From Sphingobacterium sp. N143 (GTDB lineage Bacteria > Bacteroidota > Bacteroidia > Sphingobacteriales > Sphingobacteriaceae): a DNA stretch of 64,000 nucleotides. The stretch is from NCBI RefSeq assembly GCF_030325625.1, contig NZ_JACAIS010000007.1, positions 186,001 through 250,000 on the forward strand. The letters run 5' to 3'. Positions 1-7,722 of this stretch are shown one piece after another (position 1 is the stretch's first letter; every line of letters begins with the position of its first letter). The notes below the pieces were generated by a model that saw nothing but the letters and a program-made list of their open reading frames with translations, did no database searches and was not told where the DNA came from. A program made the translations under genes and the position numbers.

Positions 1-1336
1 TTGTTGTAGGGAATGCTGGCAAGTTGAATTTCGCTTGTTGTGCCGCTTTACGGTCAGCAAAAACGGATGTACGTTTTGCATCATCATCAGTAATGTTGCT
101 TGTACGCTCTTTTACCTCTGGTTTGTGGATCAATGGAGAAGTACGGCGGCTTTCAGCTGCAGCTTTGTTTGCTTCAAAACGTTTTGCTGTTTCTGTATCA
201 ACTTCACCTTCCGCTAAGACCGCTAGATCTTTTACTTCCGCTAATTTTTGTTTTGCGAATGCCAACCAGTTTTTAACTTCAGCAGGTAATGATTGCTCAT
301 TATGCTCATTATCCAAGTCAAAAGGAACGTGCAATAAAGAGGAAGAAGGAGCAATCCAAACGCGGTCTTTACCTAAAGTATCAACTGCTTGTTTGATTTT
401 AACCAATGATTTTTCGTAATCGTTTTTCCAGATGTTACGGCCTTCAACAATACCCAAAGATAATGTTAATGAAGCAGGAACTTTTGCTAAAACGGTATCC
501 AATTGGTTTTCGCCACGTACAAGATCCAAATGTAAAGCATGGATAGGTAGGTTGACTGCGACATCTTCGTTGTCTTTTAATGCTTCGAAGTAAGTCGTTG
601 CGATCAATTTGATGTTTTTTGCTGCTGCAGCTAATTTCTCAAAAGTAGGTTGGTATAACGCTTTTACTTTTGCGTCTAAATCCAATGCCAAGAAAGGCTC
701 GTCGATCTGAACGTATTGTGCACCAGCTTCTGCCAATTTAGACAAGATTTGCTCATATACAGGAACTAATTTGTCCAATAGGTCGATACGGTCGAAACCA
801 GCTTCTTTTTCTTTACCGATCAAAAGGTAAGTGATCGGACCAAGTAAAACTGGTTTTGTCTCAATACCCAATGATTTTGCTTCGTTGTATTCATTTAAGA
901 ATTTCTCAGAAGTCAATTTGAACTCTTGATCTTTTGTGAATTCTGGAACCATATAGTGGTAGTTGGTGTCCAACCACTTGGTCATTTCCATGGCAGTCAC
1001 ATCGATTCCCTCTTGTTGGAAACCGCGAGCCATTGCAAAATATAAGTCTAAACTGTAATTGTTGTCTACTTTATTTAATAAAGAATGATAACGGGCAGGA
1101 ATTGCACCAACAGTAAGTGTTAAATCCAATACTTGATCGTAAAAAGAGAAATCGTTGGAAGGGATCAAGTCTATTCCAGCATCTTTTTGCGTTTTCCAAT
1201 TGCCTTCACGAATTTTTTTTGCTGTATCCAATAATTCCTCAACAGAAGATTTTTTAGCCCAATAGGCCTCATTGGCTTTTTTCAATTCGCGGAACGCGCC
1301 CACACGAGGGTAACCTAAATTGTTAGTCAATAACAT
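1..1336 (-). CDS. metE: Cobalamin-independent methionine synthase, N-terminal part (cut by window edge)
   Basis: Transfers a methyl group from 5-methyltetrahydropteroyltri-L-glutamate to homocysteine to make methionine in the cytoplasm. About 445 codons are visible. The protein begins MLLTNNLGYPRVGAFRELKK, the typical MetE start, and continues through the N-terminal (beta-alpha)8 domain with the segments YHYMVPEF, LLGPITYL and QIDEPFLALDL. The reading frame is open to base 1, so the C-terminal catalytic domain with the zinc ligands lies outside the window. The ATG at 1334-1336 is chosen because it matches the family N-terminus and follows the SAM riboswitch. Regulation is therefore probably by S-adenosylmethionine through transcript attenuation. 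Identification is secure; completeness of the gene cannot be judged. Confidence 0.96.
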   Translation of the reverse strand, partial: MLLTNNLGYPRVGAFRELKKANEAYWAKKSSVEELLDTAKKIREGNWKTQKDAGIDLIPSNDFSFYDQVLDLTLTVGAIPARYHSLLNKVDNNYSLDLYFAMARGFQQEGIDVTAMEMTKWLDTNYHYMVPEFTKDQEFKLTSEKFLNEYNEAKSLGIETKPVLLGPITYLLIGKEKEAGFDRIDLLDKLVPVYEQILSKLAEAGAQYVQIDEPFLALDLDAKVKALYQPTFEKLAAAAKNIKLIATTYFEALKDNEDVAVNLPIHALHLDLVRGENQLDTVLAKVPASLTLSLGIVEGRNIWKNDYEKSLVKIKQAVDTLGKDRVWIAPSSSLLHVPFDLDNEHNEQSLPAEVKNWLAFAKQKLAEVKDLAVLAEGEVDTETAKRFEANKAAAESRRTSPLIHKPEVKERTSNITDDDAKRTSVFADRKAAQQAKFNLPAFPTT

Positions 1337-1375
1337 AATGAATGTTTTATTAATTTCTTTCAACTATATTTCTTG

Positions 1376-1515
1376 CTAGAGAGAAGGACACACTAGAATT
1401 CGGTGACTTCGGCTTATCATTCCCAATACTGTGTTGGGTAGAATTTAGCACCTTGTCAAGGGACAGGTTGCTAAGGCTTCATCGGGTCTATTCCCTCTGC
1501 CTTTCTCTATAAGCG
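1376..1515 (-). promoter_or_regulatory. SAM-I (S-box) riboswitch in the metE leader
   Basis: Read on the minus strand, the RNA starts with AGAGAAAGG (P1 5' side), then GAGGGAATAGACCCGATGAA and GCCTTAGCAACC. These match the conserved S-box core (GAGGGA...CCCGAUGAA...GCAACC). A P3-like helix, a later AATGATAAG segment and the P1 partner CCTTCTCT (about 1380-1387 on the plus strand) follow. Only about 40 bases separate P1 from the metE ATG. SAM binding would turn metE off; whether by termination or by translation is not clear, as no strong U-tract is seen. Confidence 0.9.
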
Positions 1516-1518
1516 ACG

Positions 1519-1550
1519 CTAAGTTAGAATATTTCTTTTTGATATGCAAA
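1519..1550 (-). promoter_or_regulatory. Bacteroidota-type promoter for metE riboswitch transcript
   Basis: On the minus strand a TTTG (-33) at 1547-1550 is followed after 20 bases by TAACTTAG (-7; 7 of 8 to TAnnTTTG) at 1519-1526. The predicted transcription start, near 1513, falls on the first base of the riboswitch P1 helix, which supports both calls. Confidence 0.7.
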
Positions 1551-1630
1551 TTTTTTATAAAAGTGCATCCATTTTTTTTATTCTTCTAATGATAGAAAGT
1601 TTTATTTGCCTTCTTTTTATCAAGGAAGAG

Positions 1631-1659
1631 GTGTGAATGCACATACTTCGCATTCACAC
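1631..1659 (-). terminator. Hairpin after the response-regulator gene
   Basis: A perfect 10-bp stem (GTGTGAATGC / GCATTCACAC) with a 9-base loop lies 10 bases beyond the stop of the minus-strand response regulator. The tail is only moderately T-rich, so this may be a weak terminator or an mRNA 3'-end stabiliser. Confidence 0.6.
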
Positions 1660-1668
1660 ACAATTTGT

Positions 1669-2358
1669 TTAGCTGACCAGCAGTTTGTACCCTTTTCCAT
1701 GAACATTGACAATTTCCACCTTACTATCTTCTTTTAAGTATTTTCGAAGTTTGCTGAGGAATACATCCATACTTCTTCCGGTAAAATAGTTGTCATCATG
1801 CCATATTTTCAATAAAGCTTCTTCTCTGGTCAATACATCGTTTTTCTTTAGACAAAGAAGACGTAATAATTCAGCTTCTTTGGTCGAAAGTTTCTGCGTC
1901 TGTCCTTTGTATGAAATCTGTTGACTGGTATAGTCAAAGAAGTAGTCACCGATTTCAAATTTGTCTGCAACGATTTCATCTTCTTTATCCCTGACACTCC
2001 GCTTCAAAAGAGCATTAATCCGAAGTAATAACTCTTCCACTCGGAAAGGCTTTGTGATATAATCATCTCCACCTAGTTCAAATGCTTCGGTCTTATCTTC
2101 CATCATACCCTTTGCTGTTGCGAAGATGATGGGAACTGTATTGTTTGTTTTTCTGATCTCACGTCCGACCGCAAAGCCATCCTTTTTAGGCATCATGACA
2201 TCAAAAATGCATAAATCATAGTTGTTTTTTTTGAATTGAGAAACAGCTTCGTCACCATCAGTACAGAGCGTAACGTCAAATTTCCCTTTTAATTCGAGAT
2301 AATCCTTTAAAAGATCCCCCAAATTGGGATCATCTTCTGCTAATAATATCTTTTGCAT
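1669..2358 (-). CDS. rprY: OmpR-family response regulator (RprY-like)
   Basis: DNA-binding partner of the histidine kinase encoded just upstream. The receiver domain (residues about 1-115) has the acidic pair in LLAEDDP, the phospho-acceptor Asp53 in IFDVMMPKKDG and the conserved Lys in YITKPF. A winged-helix domain (about 130-228) ends with the usual VHGKGYKL. I take the start at 2358 (MQKILLAEDDP). An in-frame ATG seven codons earlier would add an unusual tail and lies close to a hairpin. It sits 54 bases behind the kinase gene on the same strand, so the two are probably co-transcribed. In Bacteroidota the closest known pair is RprX/RprY; the symbol is by resemblance and its target genes cannot be read from the sequence. 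Confidence 0.9.
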   Translation of the reverse strand: MQKILLAEDDPNLGDLLKDYLELKGKFDVTLCTDGDEAVSQFKKNNYDLCIFDVMMPKKDGFAVGREIRKTNNTVPIIFATAKGMMEDKTEAFELGGDDYITKPFRVEELLLRINALLKRSVRDKEDEIVADKFEIGDYFFDYTSQQISYKGQTQKLSTKEAELLRLLCLKKNDVLTREEALLKIWHDDNYFTGRSMDVFLSKLRKYLKEDSKVEIVNVHGKGYKLLVS

Positions 2359-2383
2359 AATGAATCTATTATTTTTCACTAAT

Positions 2384-2411
2384 GTTCCTTGAATATACGA
2401 AAAAGGAACGT
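2384..2411 (-). other. Intercistronic hairpin between kinase and regulator genes
   Basis: ATGTTCCTT (2382-2390) and AAGGAACGT (2403-2411) form a 9-bp stem with one G-U pair, directly after the kinase stop codon. No T-tract follows on the minus strand, so it may tune the kinase-to-regulator ratio rather than end transcription. Confidence 0.45.
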
Positions 2412-2412
2412 G

Positions 2413-4242
2413 TTATTTCTTAATGGGCAAAATTACTTCAAAGGTCGTACCCTTATCTTTTTCGCTTTTAACCGTAATTCTACCGTTCAATCTTCTCAAA
2501 ATATCCTGTACGTAGCTTAACCCCAAGCCAAATCCTTTGACATTGTGAACATTGCCGGTAGGGATGCGGTAAAACTGATCGAATATCTTTTGAAGATGGT
2601 CCCGGCTCATGCCGATTCCGTTGTCTGCTATGGTGACAACAATGCTATCAGCCACGTTTTTTGAACTGACATGTACATGCAGATTCCCTTTGCTGTATTT
2701 TATGGCATTATCCATTAAGTTGTAAAAGACATTTGAAAAATGGAGCTCATCGCCTACGGCAATATCTTTAGTTGCGGCAAGGTCAATACTGAATTTTCCG
2801 CCTATATTTTGCATACGCAATTGCATGCTGTCAGTAACTGCTGAAACAAGGTCATTGATGTGTACATCTTCCTGATCGAGTTTTAGGGTTTCCTTTTCCA
2901 AGCGGGCCAGATCCAGGACACGCTCTATGTGATTACCCAGACGAACATTCTCATCATAGATGATATTGGCCAATTTTTGTACACGATTATGATCGGCATT
3001 AATGTCTGGATCTTTCAGGGACTCGCTGGCAATCATGATCGTTGCCACAGGAGTTTTAAACTCATGAGTCATATTGTTGATGAAATCTGTTTTCATCTCA
3101 GAAACCTTCTTTTGCTTGAAGATGATAAGAAGTGTATAGGCAAAACAGCCAAGTAGTAAAAACAATAATGCGAGCATTGGAAGGAGCAAATAGCCCATAT
3201 TATCTGCTATGATGGCCTTTTTATTTGGGAAGTATATGGTCAATTTACCTGGCGCAGCACCAATATCACCTTTGAAAAGAGCTGTAGAATATCTGGTCGT
3301 GTTCTTTGAAGTATTTAGACTGGCCTCGTTTAAGATATTATTTAATAATATATTGCTTGTGCTCCATATTTCAATGTTAAAGGGTACTCTAATATCCCGT
3401 TGCGCCAATTCTTCCTTCAGGAGTTCTTGAACAATAATAACGTTTAACCGATCCTTCAATGGTCTTTTTGCCAGTTCCATCCCGATGGCAACATCCTCGA
3501 TGTAATCTGCCTTCTTTCCGCCCAACATGGCCACAGAATCATAGACATTAAATTCATAGCCCGCATTTTTTCTGGACAATTTATTTAATCTGGTCTCCAG
3601 GTCAAATATCTTTTTAGATAATTTGGGGTCTGATCTTGGAGGTAAGGCAACAAGATCTTTTCTAAGTAGTCTTCTAAAATCGTCAATATGAACAATCAGA
3701 AAACGAGTACTATCGTCTTTTGCCTCTACCCGCGGAATTGTTTTCGTCGCCGAAACAATAACATCTTCCTGATAATATAGCCCACTGGTAGGAGTCTTAA
3801 CAATATTGATCTCAACCAGATCCTGGTATTGTGTCCTTCTAATATAAGTTTCATAAAACCAATTCTCAATATTGATGATGTTCGGGTATAGTGCTTTTAG
3901 CTTGTCTTCTTCGATTTTATATTTTTGATAGATACGATCCAATTTCCCCCGCAGGTCCTCAATCTGAGTCTGGAGCTGTAACTGTTGGGTCAGCTGGCGT
4001 TGTTTGGCCTGTTCCTGCTTGGATTTTTCGATGTTACGTTCCTGCTGAATTTTGGCAAAATCAACCACTTCCTGGCGCTCAAGTTTTCCTGCAACGGCGG
4101 TGAGGGCCGCATTGACAGACTCATCAAACAGTTGGGATTTTTGACGGTACGAATCTCTCAAGAAATAGAATTGCATTGCCAATACACCAATAAGGGCCAA
4201 TGACATCAGTCCAATGATTAATACAATACTATTTTTTTTCAT
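2413..4242 (-). CDS. rprX: Membrane sensor histidine kinase (RprX-like)
   Basis: A 609-residue sensor kinase. It has an N-terminal membrane segment (about residues 6-28), a long Gln/Lys-rich coiled coil (about 50-115), a periplasmic domain, and a second membrane segment (about 352-376, rich in Leu) followed by KQKK. The HisKA domain has the phospho-acceptor His393 in NNMTHEFKTP. The ATPase domain shows the N box (NLMDNAIKYS), G1 (DNGIGM) and G2 (GFGLGLSYV). It precedes the response regulator in the same orientation and should phosphorylate it. The signal is not identifiable. A TATATTTG element on the minus strand at 4413-4420 could be its -7 box, but a matching -33 box is not clear. Confidence 0.9.
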   Translation of the reverse strand: MKKNSIVLIIGLMSLALIGVLAMQFYFLRDSYRQKSQLFDESVNAALTAVAGKLERQEVVDFAKIQQERNIEKSKQEQAKQRQLTQQLQLQTQIEDLRGKLDRIYQKYKIEEDKLKALYPNIINIENWFYETYIRRTQYQDLVEINIVKTPTSGLYYQEDVIVSATKTIPRVEAKDDSTRFLIVHIDDFRRLLRKDLVALPPRSDPKLSKKIFDLETRLNKLSRKNAGYEFNVYDSVAMLGGKKADYIEDVAIGMELAKRPLKDRLNVIIVQELLKEELAQRDIRVPFNIEIWSTSNILLNNILNEASLNTSKNTTRYSTALFKGDIGAAPGKLTIYFPNKKAIIADNMGYLLLPMLALLFLLLGCFAYTLLIIFKQKKVSEMKTDFINNMTHEFKTPVATIMIASESLKDPDINADHNRVQKLANIIYDENVRLGNHIERVLDLARLEKETLKLDQEDVHINDLVSAVTDSMQLRMQNIGGKFSIDLAATKDIAVGDELHFSNVFYNLMDNAIKYSKGNLHVHVSSKNVADSIVVTIADNGIGMSRDHLQKIFDQFYRIPTGNVHNVKGFGLGLSYVQDILRRLNGRITVKSEKDKGTTFEVILPIKK

Positions 4243-4739
4243 TAGAATAAATTGTTGTTTATTAAGCCTGCTTTTTTAATATATCATTATAAACCCATTG
4301 CTGTTTGGCAATGAATTGATCATGGGCCATTTCTAATTTATATCCTCGGTGAATTCCGGGTTACCTATTAATGATCTTATGAACCCCTCTTTATTTATTA
4401 TTTAAATTGTTACAAATATAAAGATGCAAATGTGTTTTGAAGCTGTTTTAACAATGTTTAACAGCCATAGCTATAGATCTTGGCTATGTTGTTGTAAATT
4501 AGTGTGTAAATAGCGTGTTGAATTCTTGTAATGTTTAAATTTTCATTATCAGTGTGATGAATACGAATGTTAAGTGGGCTAAGTCCCATCTGGCCAATGG
4601 AAGAAAAACTGTGCTTGCCAACTCATGAGATAATACGGGTATTGATGGATCTGATCGAGATAAACACGAATGAATAATGGAGGGTGTCGAGTTTATTGGA
4701 GACAAAAGCAAACAAATACATATCAATAATTATTTACAG
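4243..4739. other. Gene-free stretch between divergent kinase and secreted-protein genes
   Basis: No convincing gene. It holds a minus-strand -7-like element at 4413-4420 (CAAATATA on the plus strand) and an inverted repeat GCTGTT/AACAGC at 4442-4447 and 4460-4465. Either could serve the kinase promoter. No clear promoter was found for the plus-strand gene at 4740. Confidence 0.5.
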
Positions 4740-5069
4740 ATGAAAAATTACGTATTGTCATTGACATTATCTTTGCTTGGAGGAATTGCCTTTGGGCAGG
4801 TCAAATTGAAGGAACATCGTCCTTTACTGCAGCGGAAAGAATCGAACATGCCTATCCTTAAGCTAGATTCTTCTGATAGAAAATATAACATGCCCGTCAA
4901 AAAATTCAAGCGTGCAGATAGTCTGGCACCAATGCCTGGGACAGAGAAAATGCCGAAAGGAGGACAGAAAAAGCGGCCTTCCCAATACCAACCCTTAACG
5001 GATACCTTGAAAGTGAAGGATTTCAAACTAAAAATAGATTCATTGTATCCAAAAAGGCAAAAAAAATAG
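4740..5069 (+). CDS. Small secreted basic protein of unknown function
   Basis: Not recognised. From the ATG at 4740 it gives 109 residues. The start is a Sec signal peptide (MKNYVLSLTLSLLGGIAFGQ, cleavage probably after FG-Q). The mature part is Lys/Pro-rich and probably unstructured, with short recurring pieces such as MPILKLDSSDRKY, FKRADSLAPMP and FKLKIDSLYPKR. An in-frame ATG at 4677 is rejected because it would bury the signal peptide 21 residues inside. The stop codon lies inside the left arm of the following terminator. It is transcribed away from the kinase gene and probably exported to the periplasm. It could be a lineage-specific protein. Confidence 0.7.
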   Translation: MKNYVLSLTLSLLGGIAFGQVKLKEHRPLLQRKESNMPILKLDSSDRKYNMPVKKFKRADSLAPMPGTEKMPKGGQKKRPSQYQPLTDTLKVKDFKLKIDSLYPKRQKK

Positions 5070-5099
5070 CGTGACCCGATAGGTCACGCTATTTTTTTT
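5054..5099. terminator. Bidirectional terminator between the secreted-protein gene and pyk
   Basis: A 12-bp perfect stem (5065-5076 with 5082-5093, core TAGCGTGACC/GGTCACGCTA) with loop CGATA. It is flanked by an A run on the left and a T run on the right, so it works for both convergent genes. Confidence 0.93.
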
Positions 5100-5113
5100 G
5101 CCTTCATGTTATC

Positions 5114-6541
5114 TTATAGTTGAGAGACACGAATAGTATTTGTTTTACCTTTTTCAATTAAAGGCGTGGAGGCTGTATTGATAATAATCGAACCAGGTTT
5201 AACATAATTATTTTTTATGATAAATTTATTGACATCATGGATAGAGCCGTCTGTACTCTCGAATTTATCATATATAAATGTTTTCACTCCCCAAAGCAGA
5301 CTGAGCTGTTTCAATAATTTTTGGGTACCGGTGAATACCAAGACATCAACATTTGGTCTGTAGCTCGCAATTTCAAATGCTGTAGCTCCTGAAGATGTTA
5401 ATACCGCAATTGCTGAAGCATCTGTTTTTTGTGCCAGGTAGACTGATGAAGCACAGATTGCATCTGGAATGAGCGTTCCATCGTGAATTTCACTAACTTT
5501 CTCATTATAATAAGGATAAGAAGTTTGTTCCACGTGGATAATAATTTTGCTCATGGTTTCGATCACAATCTCTGGGAATTCACCTACAGAAGTCTCACCA
5601 CTCAACATAACAGCATCTGCTCCATCCAATACAGAATTGGCGACATCATTTACCTCTGCGCGCGTAGGGCGAGGGGTGGTGATCATGCTTTCCAGCATTT
5701 GGGTAGCAATGATGACAGGTTTAGAAAGATCTCTACATTTTTGGACAATGATCTTTTGAAGTCCCGGTACTTCTTCCATTGGAAGTTCTACACCTAAGTC
5801 TCCACGAGCCACCATAACAGCGTCTGTGGCTTCAATAATGGCATCTATGTTTTCGATAGCCTCTGGCTTCTCAATTTTCGCAATTATACGGGCATGGCTA
5901 CCTTTTGCTGCTATGATTTTTTTACACTGAACGATGTCTTCTGCAGAGCGAACAAACGACATGGCAATCCAATCAGCACCATTATCCAACGCAAAATTCA
6001 GGTTATCCAAATCCTCTTCCGTTAAAGAAGGGATTGATACTTTTGTATTGGGTAAGTTTACACCTTTACGTGAAGTAAGTACGCCGCCATGGACCACTTC
6101 ACAAGTGACCGTATCTTTATGGTTGGTCTCTAAAACACGAAGTTGAAGTTTTCCGTCATCAAGTAAAATGATTTCGTTGGCTTCAACATCGTTTGGAAAG
6201 TTTTCGTATGTAATATAGATTCTGTCTTCGTCCCCAATAAGTTCGTGTGTAGTCATTTCTACTTTTGAGCCATTTACGAGAACAGCGCCACCTTCTTTCA
6301 TTTTTCCGATCCTGATCTTTGGACCTTGTAAATCTGCTAAGATGGCAACATTGAATCCAGTTTCATTATTTATTGCATTTATAGTTTCGATTACCTTAAG
6401 GTGATCGGACTGGCTGCCATGAGAGAAATTCAACCGACACACATCAACCCCTTTGGCAATCATGTTGGTCAAAACTTGTTTGTCTGCCGAAGCAGGGCCT
6501 AATGTTGCGACAATTTTAGTCCTTTTTTGAACTTTTTCCAT
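5114..6541 (-). CDS. pyk: Pyruvate kinase
   Basis: Final glycolytic step: phosphoenolpyruvate plus ADP to pyruvate plus ATP, cytoplasmic tetramer. The 475-residue length fits the bacterial type. Visible motifs are the substrate Arg in DVCRLNFSHG, the active-site signature IIAKIEKPEAIENI with the catalytic Lys, the metal ligands in MVARGDLGVELP, and ATQMLESM followed by RPTRAEV. The C-terminal allosteric-type domain (about 355-475) is present. It is convergent with the small secreted-protein gene across a shared terminator. The IPExxxVDY-family gene lies upstream on the same strand, 134 bases away, an arrangement common in Bacteroidota. Confidence 0.97.
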   Translation of the reverse strand: MEKVQKRTKIVATLGPASADKQVLTNMIAKGVDVCRLNFSHGSQSDHLKVIETINAINNETGFNVAILADLQGPKIRIGKMKEGGAVLVNGSKVEMTTHELIGDEDRIYITYENFPNDVEANEIILLDDGKLQLRVLETNHKDTVTCEVVHGGVLTSRKGVNLPNTKVSIPSLTEEDLDNLNFALDNGADWIAMSFVRSAEDIVQCKKIIAAKGSHARIIAKIEKPEAIENIDAIIEATDAVMVARGDLGVELPMEEVPGLQKIIVQKCRDLSKPVIIATQMLESMITTPRPTRAEVNDVANSVLDGADAVMLSGETSVGEFPEIVIETMSKIIIHVEQTSYPYYNEKVSEIHDGTLIPDAICASSVYLAQKTDASAIAVLTSSGATAFEIASYRPNVDVLVFTGTQKLLKQLSLLWGVKTFIYDKFESTDGSIHDVNKFIIKNNYVKPGSIIINTASTPLIEKGKTNTIRVSQL

Positions 6542-6675
6542 CTGTTATTTTGTATTTTTTAATGTTCTTCATTTATCACAACAAATAGCACGCTATATTG
6601 TTGTGTACTGTCCAAACTAAAACGAATTAATTTAGATTTATGGGAGGTGTACTTGCTACACTAACCTACAGTGCG

Positions 6676-7170
6676 CTAAAATATGAGATTTTCTTTAGAT
6701 TTCAATATTTTAGGAGATATTTCTTTTGCAATGACGACTTCTGGTAATCTGCTGATCTTTTTGATAATATGCTCAACATCATCTTCACAGATGTAATTTT
6801 TGATAATGATAAAAAAATCAAAGTGTGGATTTTCAGGAATTAAAAAAGCTCCTTCAATACTTTTATTGTTAATAAGATAATATTCTGTGTCAGAGTCGGT
6901 ACTCACATAATGAAAGGAAGTGAAATGCTGGCTTATTTTTTTCTTTGCGTCAAAGATGATATGATATTCAAGCTCTTCTTCGGATTTATTTTTAGGTCTG
7001 CCGTCATGATCATTCTTGCTTTCTTTACCTCTAGCAAAATTGAGATTCGTTTCCTTATTGATAAAGTGGCAGAGCCGGTAATCTTTGAGCGAACAGGTAA
7101 TGGCAAGAAGGGTGAAATCCAATTCTTCATCCATATCCATGTCTAACCTTGCTACTAACTTATTGACCAC
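6676..7170 (-). CDS. IPExxxVDY family protein
   Basis: A 164-residue protein of unknown function. The family is defined by an IPExxxVDY motif, here the variant IPENPHFDF (residues about 112-120), followed by hydrophobic FFIIIKNYI. The middle (about 45-65) is charged and low-complexity (ARGKESKNDHDGRPKNKSEE). No signal peptide or membrane segment is seen, so it is probably cytoplasmic. In Bacteroidota members are typically found beside pyk and upstream of acpP/fabF, exactly as here, which suggests a housekeeping link to central carbon or fatty-acid metabolism that has not been shown. Tyr to Phe at the motif end is a conservative change. Family call is good; function is unknown. Confidence 0.8.
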   Translation of the reverse strand: MVNKLVARLDMDMDEELDFTLLAITCSLKDYRLCHFINKETNLNFARGKESKNDHDGRPKNKSEEELEYHIIFDAKKKISQHFTSFHYVSTDSDTEYYLINNKSIEGAFLIPENPHFDFFIIIKNYICEDDVEHIIKKISRLPEVVIAKEISPKILKSKENLIF

Positions 7171-7270
7171 TTTTAATCCTTAAATATTTTGTTCTTTGAT
7201 AACGAAGGTAGTAATAATTTTAGGGTCGGAATATACTTTTTATGTAAAATTTGAGTTAATTAGGGAAGCG

Positions 7271-7302
7271 TTTGGAATACAAAATAATTTTTGTTATACT
7301 TG
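7271..7302 (+). promoter_or_regulatory. Distal acpP promoter
   Basis: TTTG at 7271-7274, a 20-base spacer, then TATACTTG at 7295-7302 (7 of 8 to TAnnTTTG). It would give a leader of about 150 bases before acpP. Confidence 0.6.
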
Positions 7303-7394
7303 AAGTAAGTTAATATAGAGTGGGTTAGCTAGTATAAGACGCGAATAAGTTCGGTCGCCTAACATGGTGACTTTCATCTAAATATCAATTTAGG

Positions 7395-7425
7395 TTTGAA
7401 TTTTGATGAAATTTATTTTTCTTTG
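7395..7425 (+). promoter_or_regulatory. Proximal acpP promoter
   Basis: TTTG at 7395-7398, a 19-base spacer, then TTTCTTTG followed by CAC (7418-7428), the typical strong Bacteroidota start region. Predicted transcription start is near 7431, giving a leader of about 28 bases. Confidence 0.75.
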
Positions 7426-7458
7426 CACAGATTTATTAAACAATTAAACTATAAAATC

Positions 7459-7695
7459 ATGTCAGATATCGCTTCAAGAGTAAAAGCAATTATCGTTGAA
7501 AAATTAGGTGTTGACGAAAACGAAGTAACACCAGAAGCTTCATTCACTAATGATTTAGGTGCTGATTCACTTGACACTGTTGAGTTGATCATGGAGTTTG
7601 AAAAAGAATTCAACGTTGCTATTCCTGATGACCAAGCAGAGACTATTGGTACTGTTGGTCAAGCAATCGCTTATTTAGAAAAAAACGTTAACTAA
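7459..7695 (+). CDS. acpP: Acyl carrier protein
   Basis: A 78-residue acidic carrier that holds growing acyl chains on a 4'-phosphopantetheine arm in type II fatty-acid synthesis. The attachment site is Ser37 in the motif [10 protein letters not shown]. The start at 7459 ([17 protein letters not shown]) matches the family length; a longer frame from 7396 runs through the promoter and is rejected. Its partner fabF starts 27 bases downstream, so they form one transcription unit. Two promoters in tandem precede it, as expected for a highly expressed gene. Confidence 0.97.
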   Translation: MSDIASRVKAIIVEKLGVDENEVTPEASFTNDLGADSLDTVELIMEFEKEFNVAIPDDQAETIGTVGQAIAYLEKNVN

Positions 7696-7722
7696 CTAAT
7701 TTAATTAGGCTAATCGTAATAA

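Noticed and set aside
24..419. Open frame on the plus strand at the window start
   Set aside because: It is antisense to metE, whose protein matches the family throughout.
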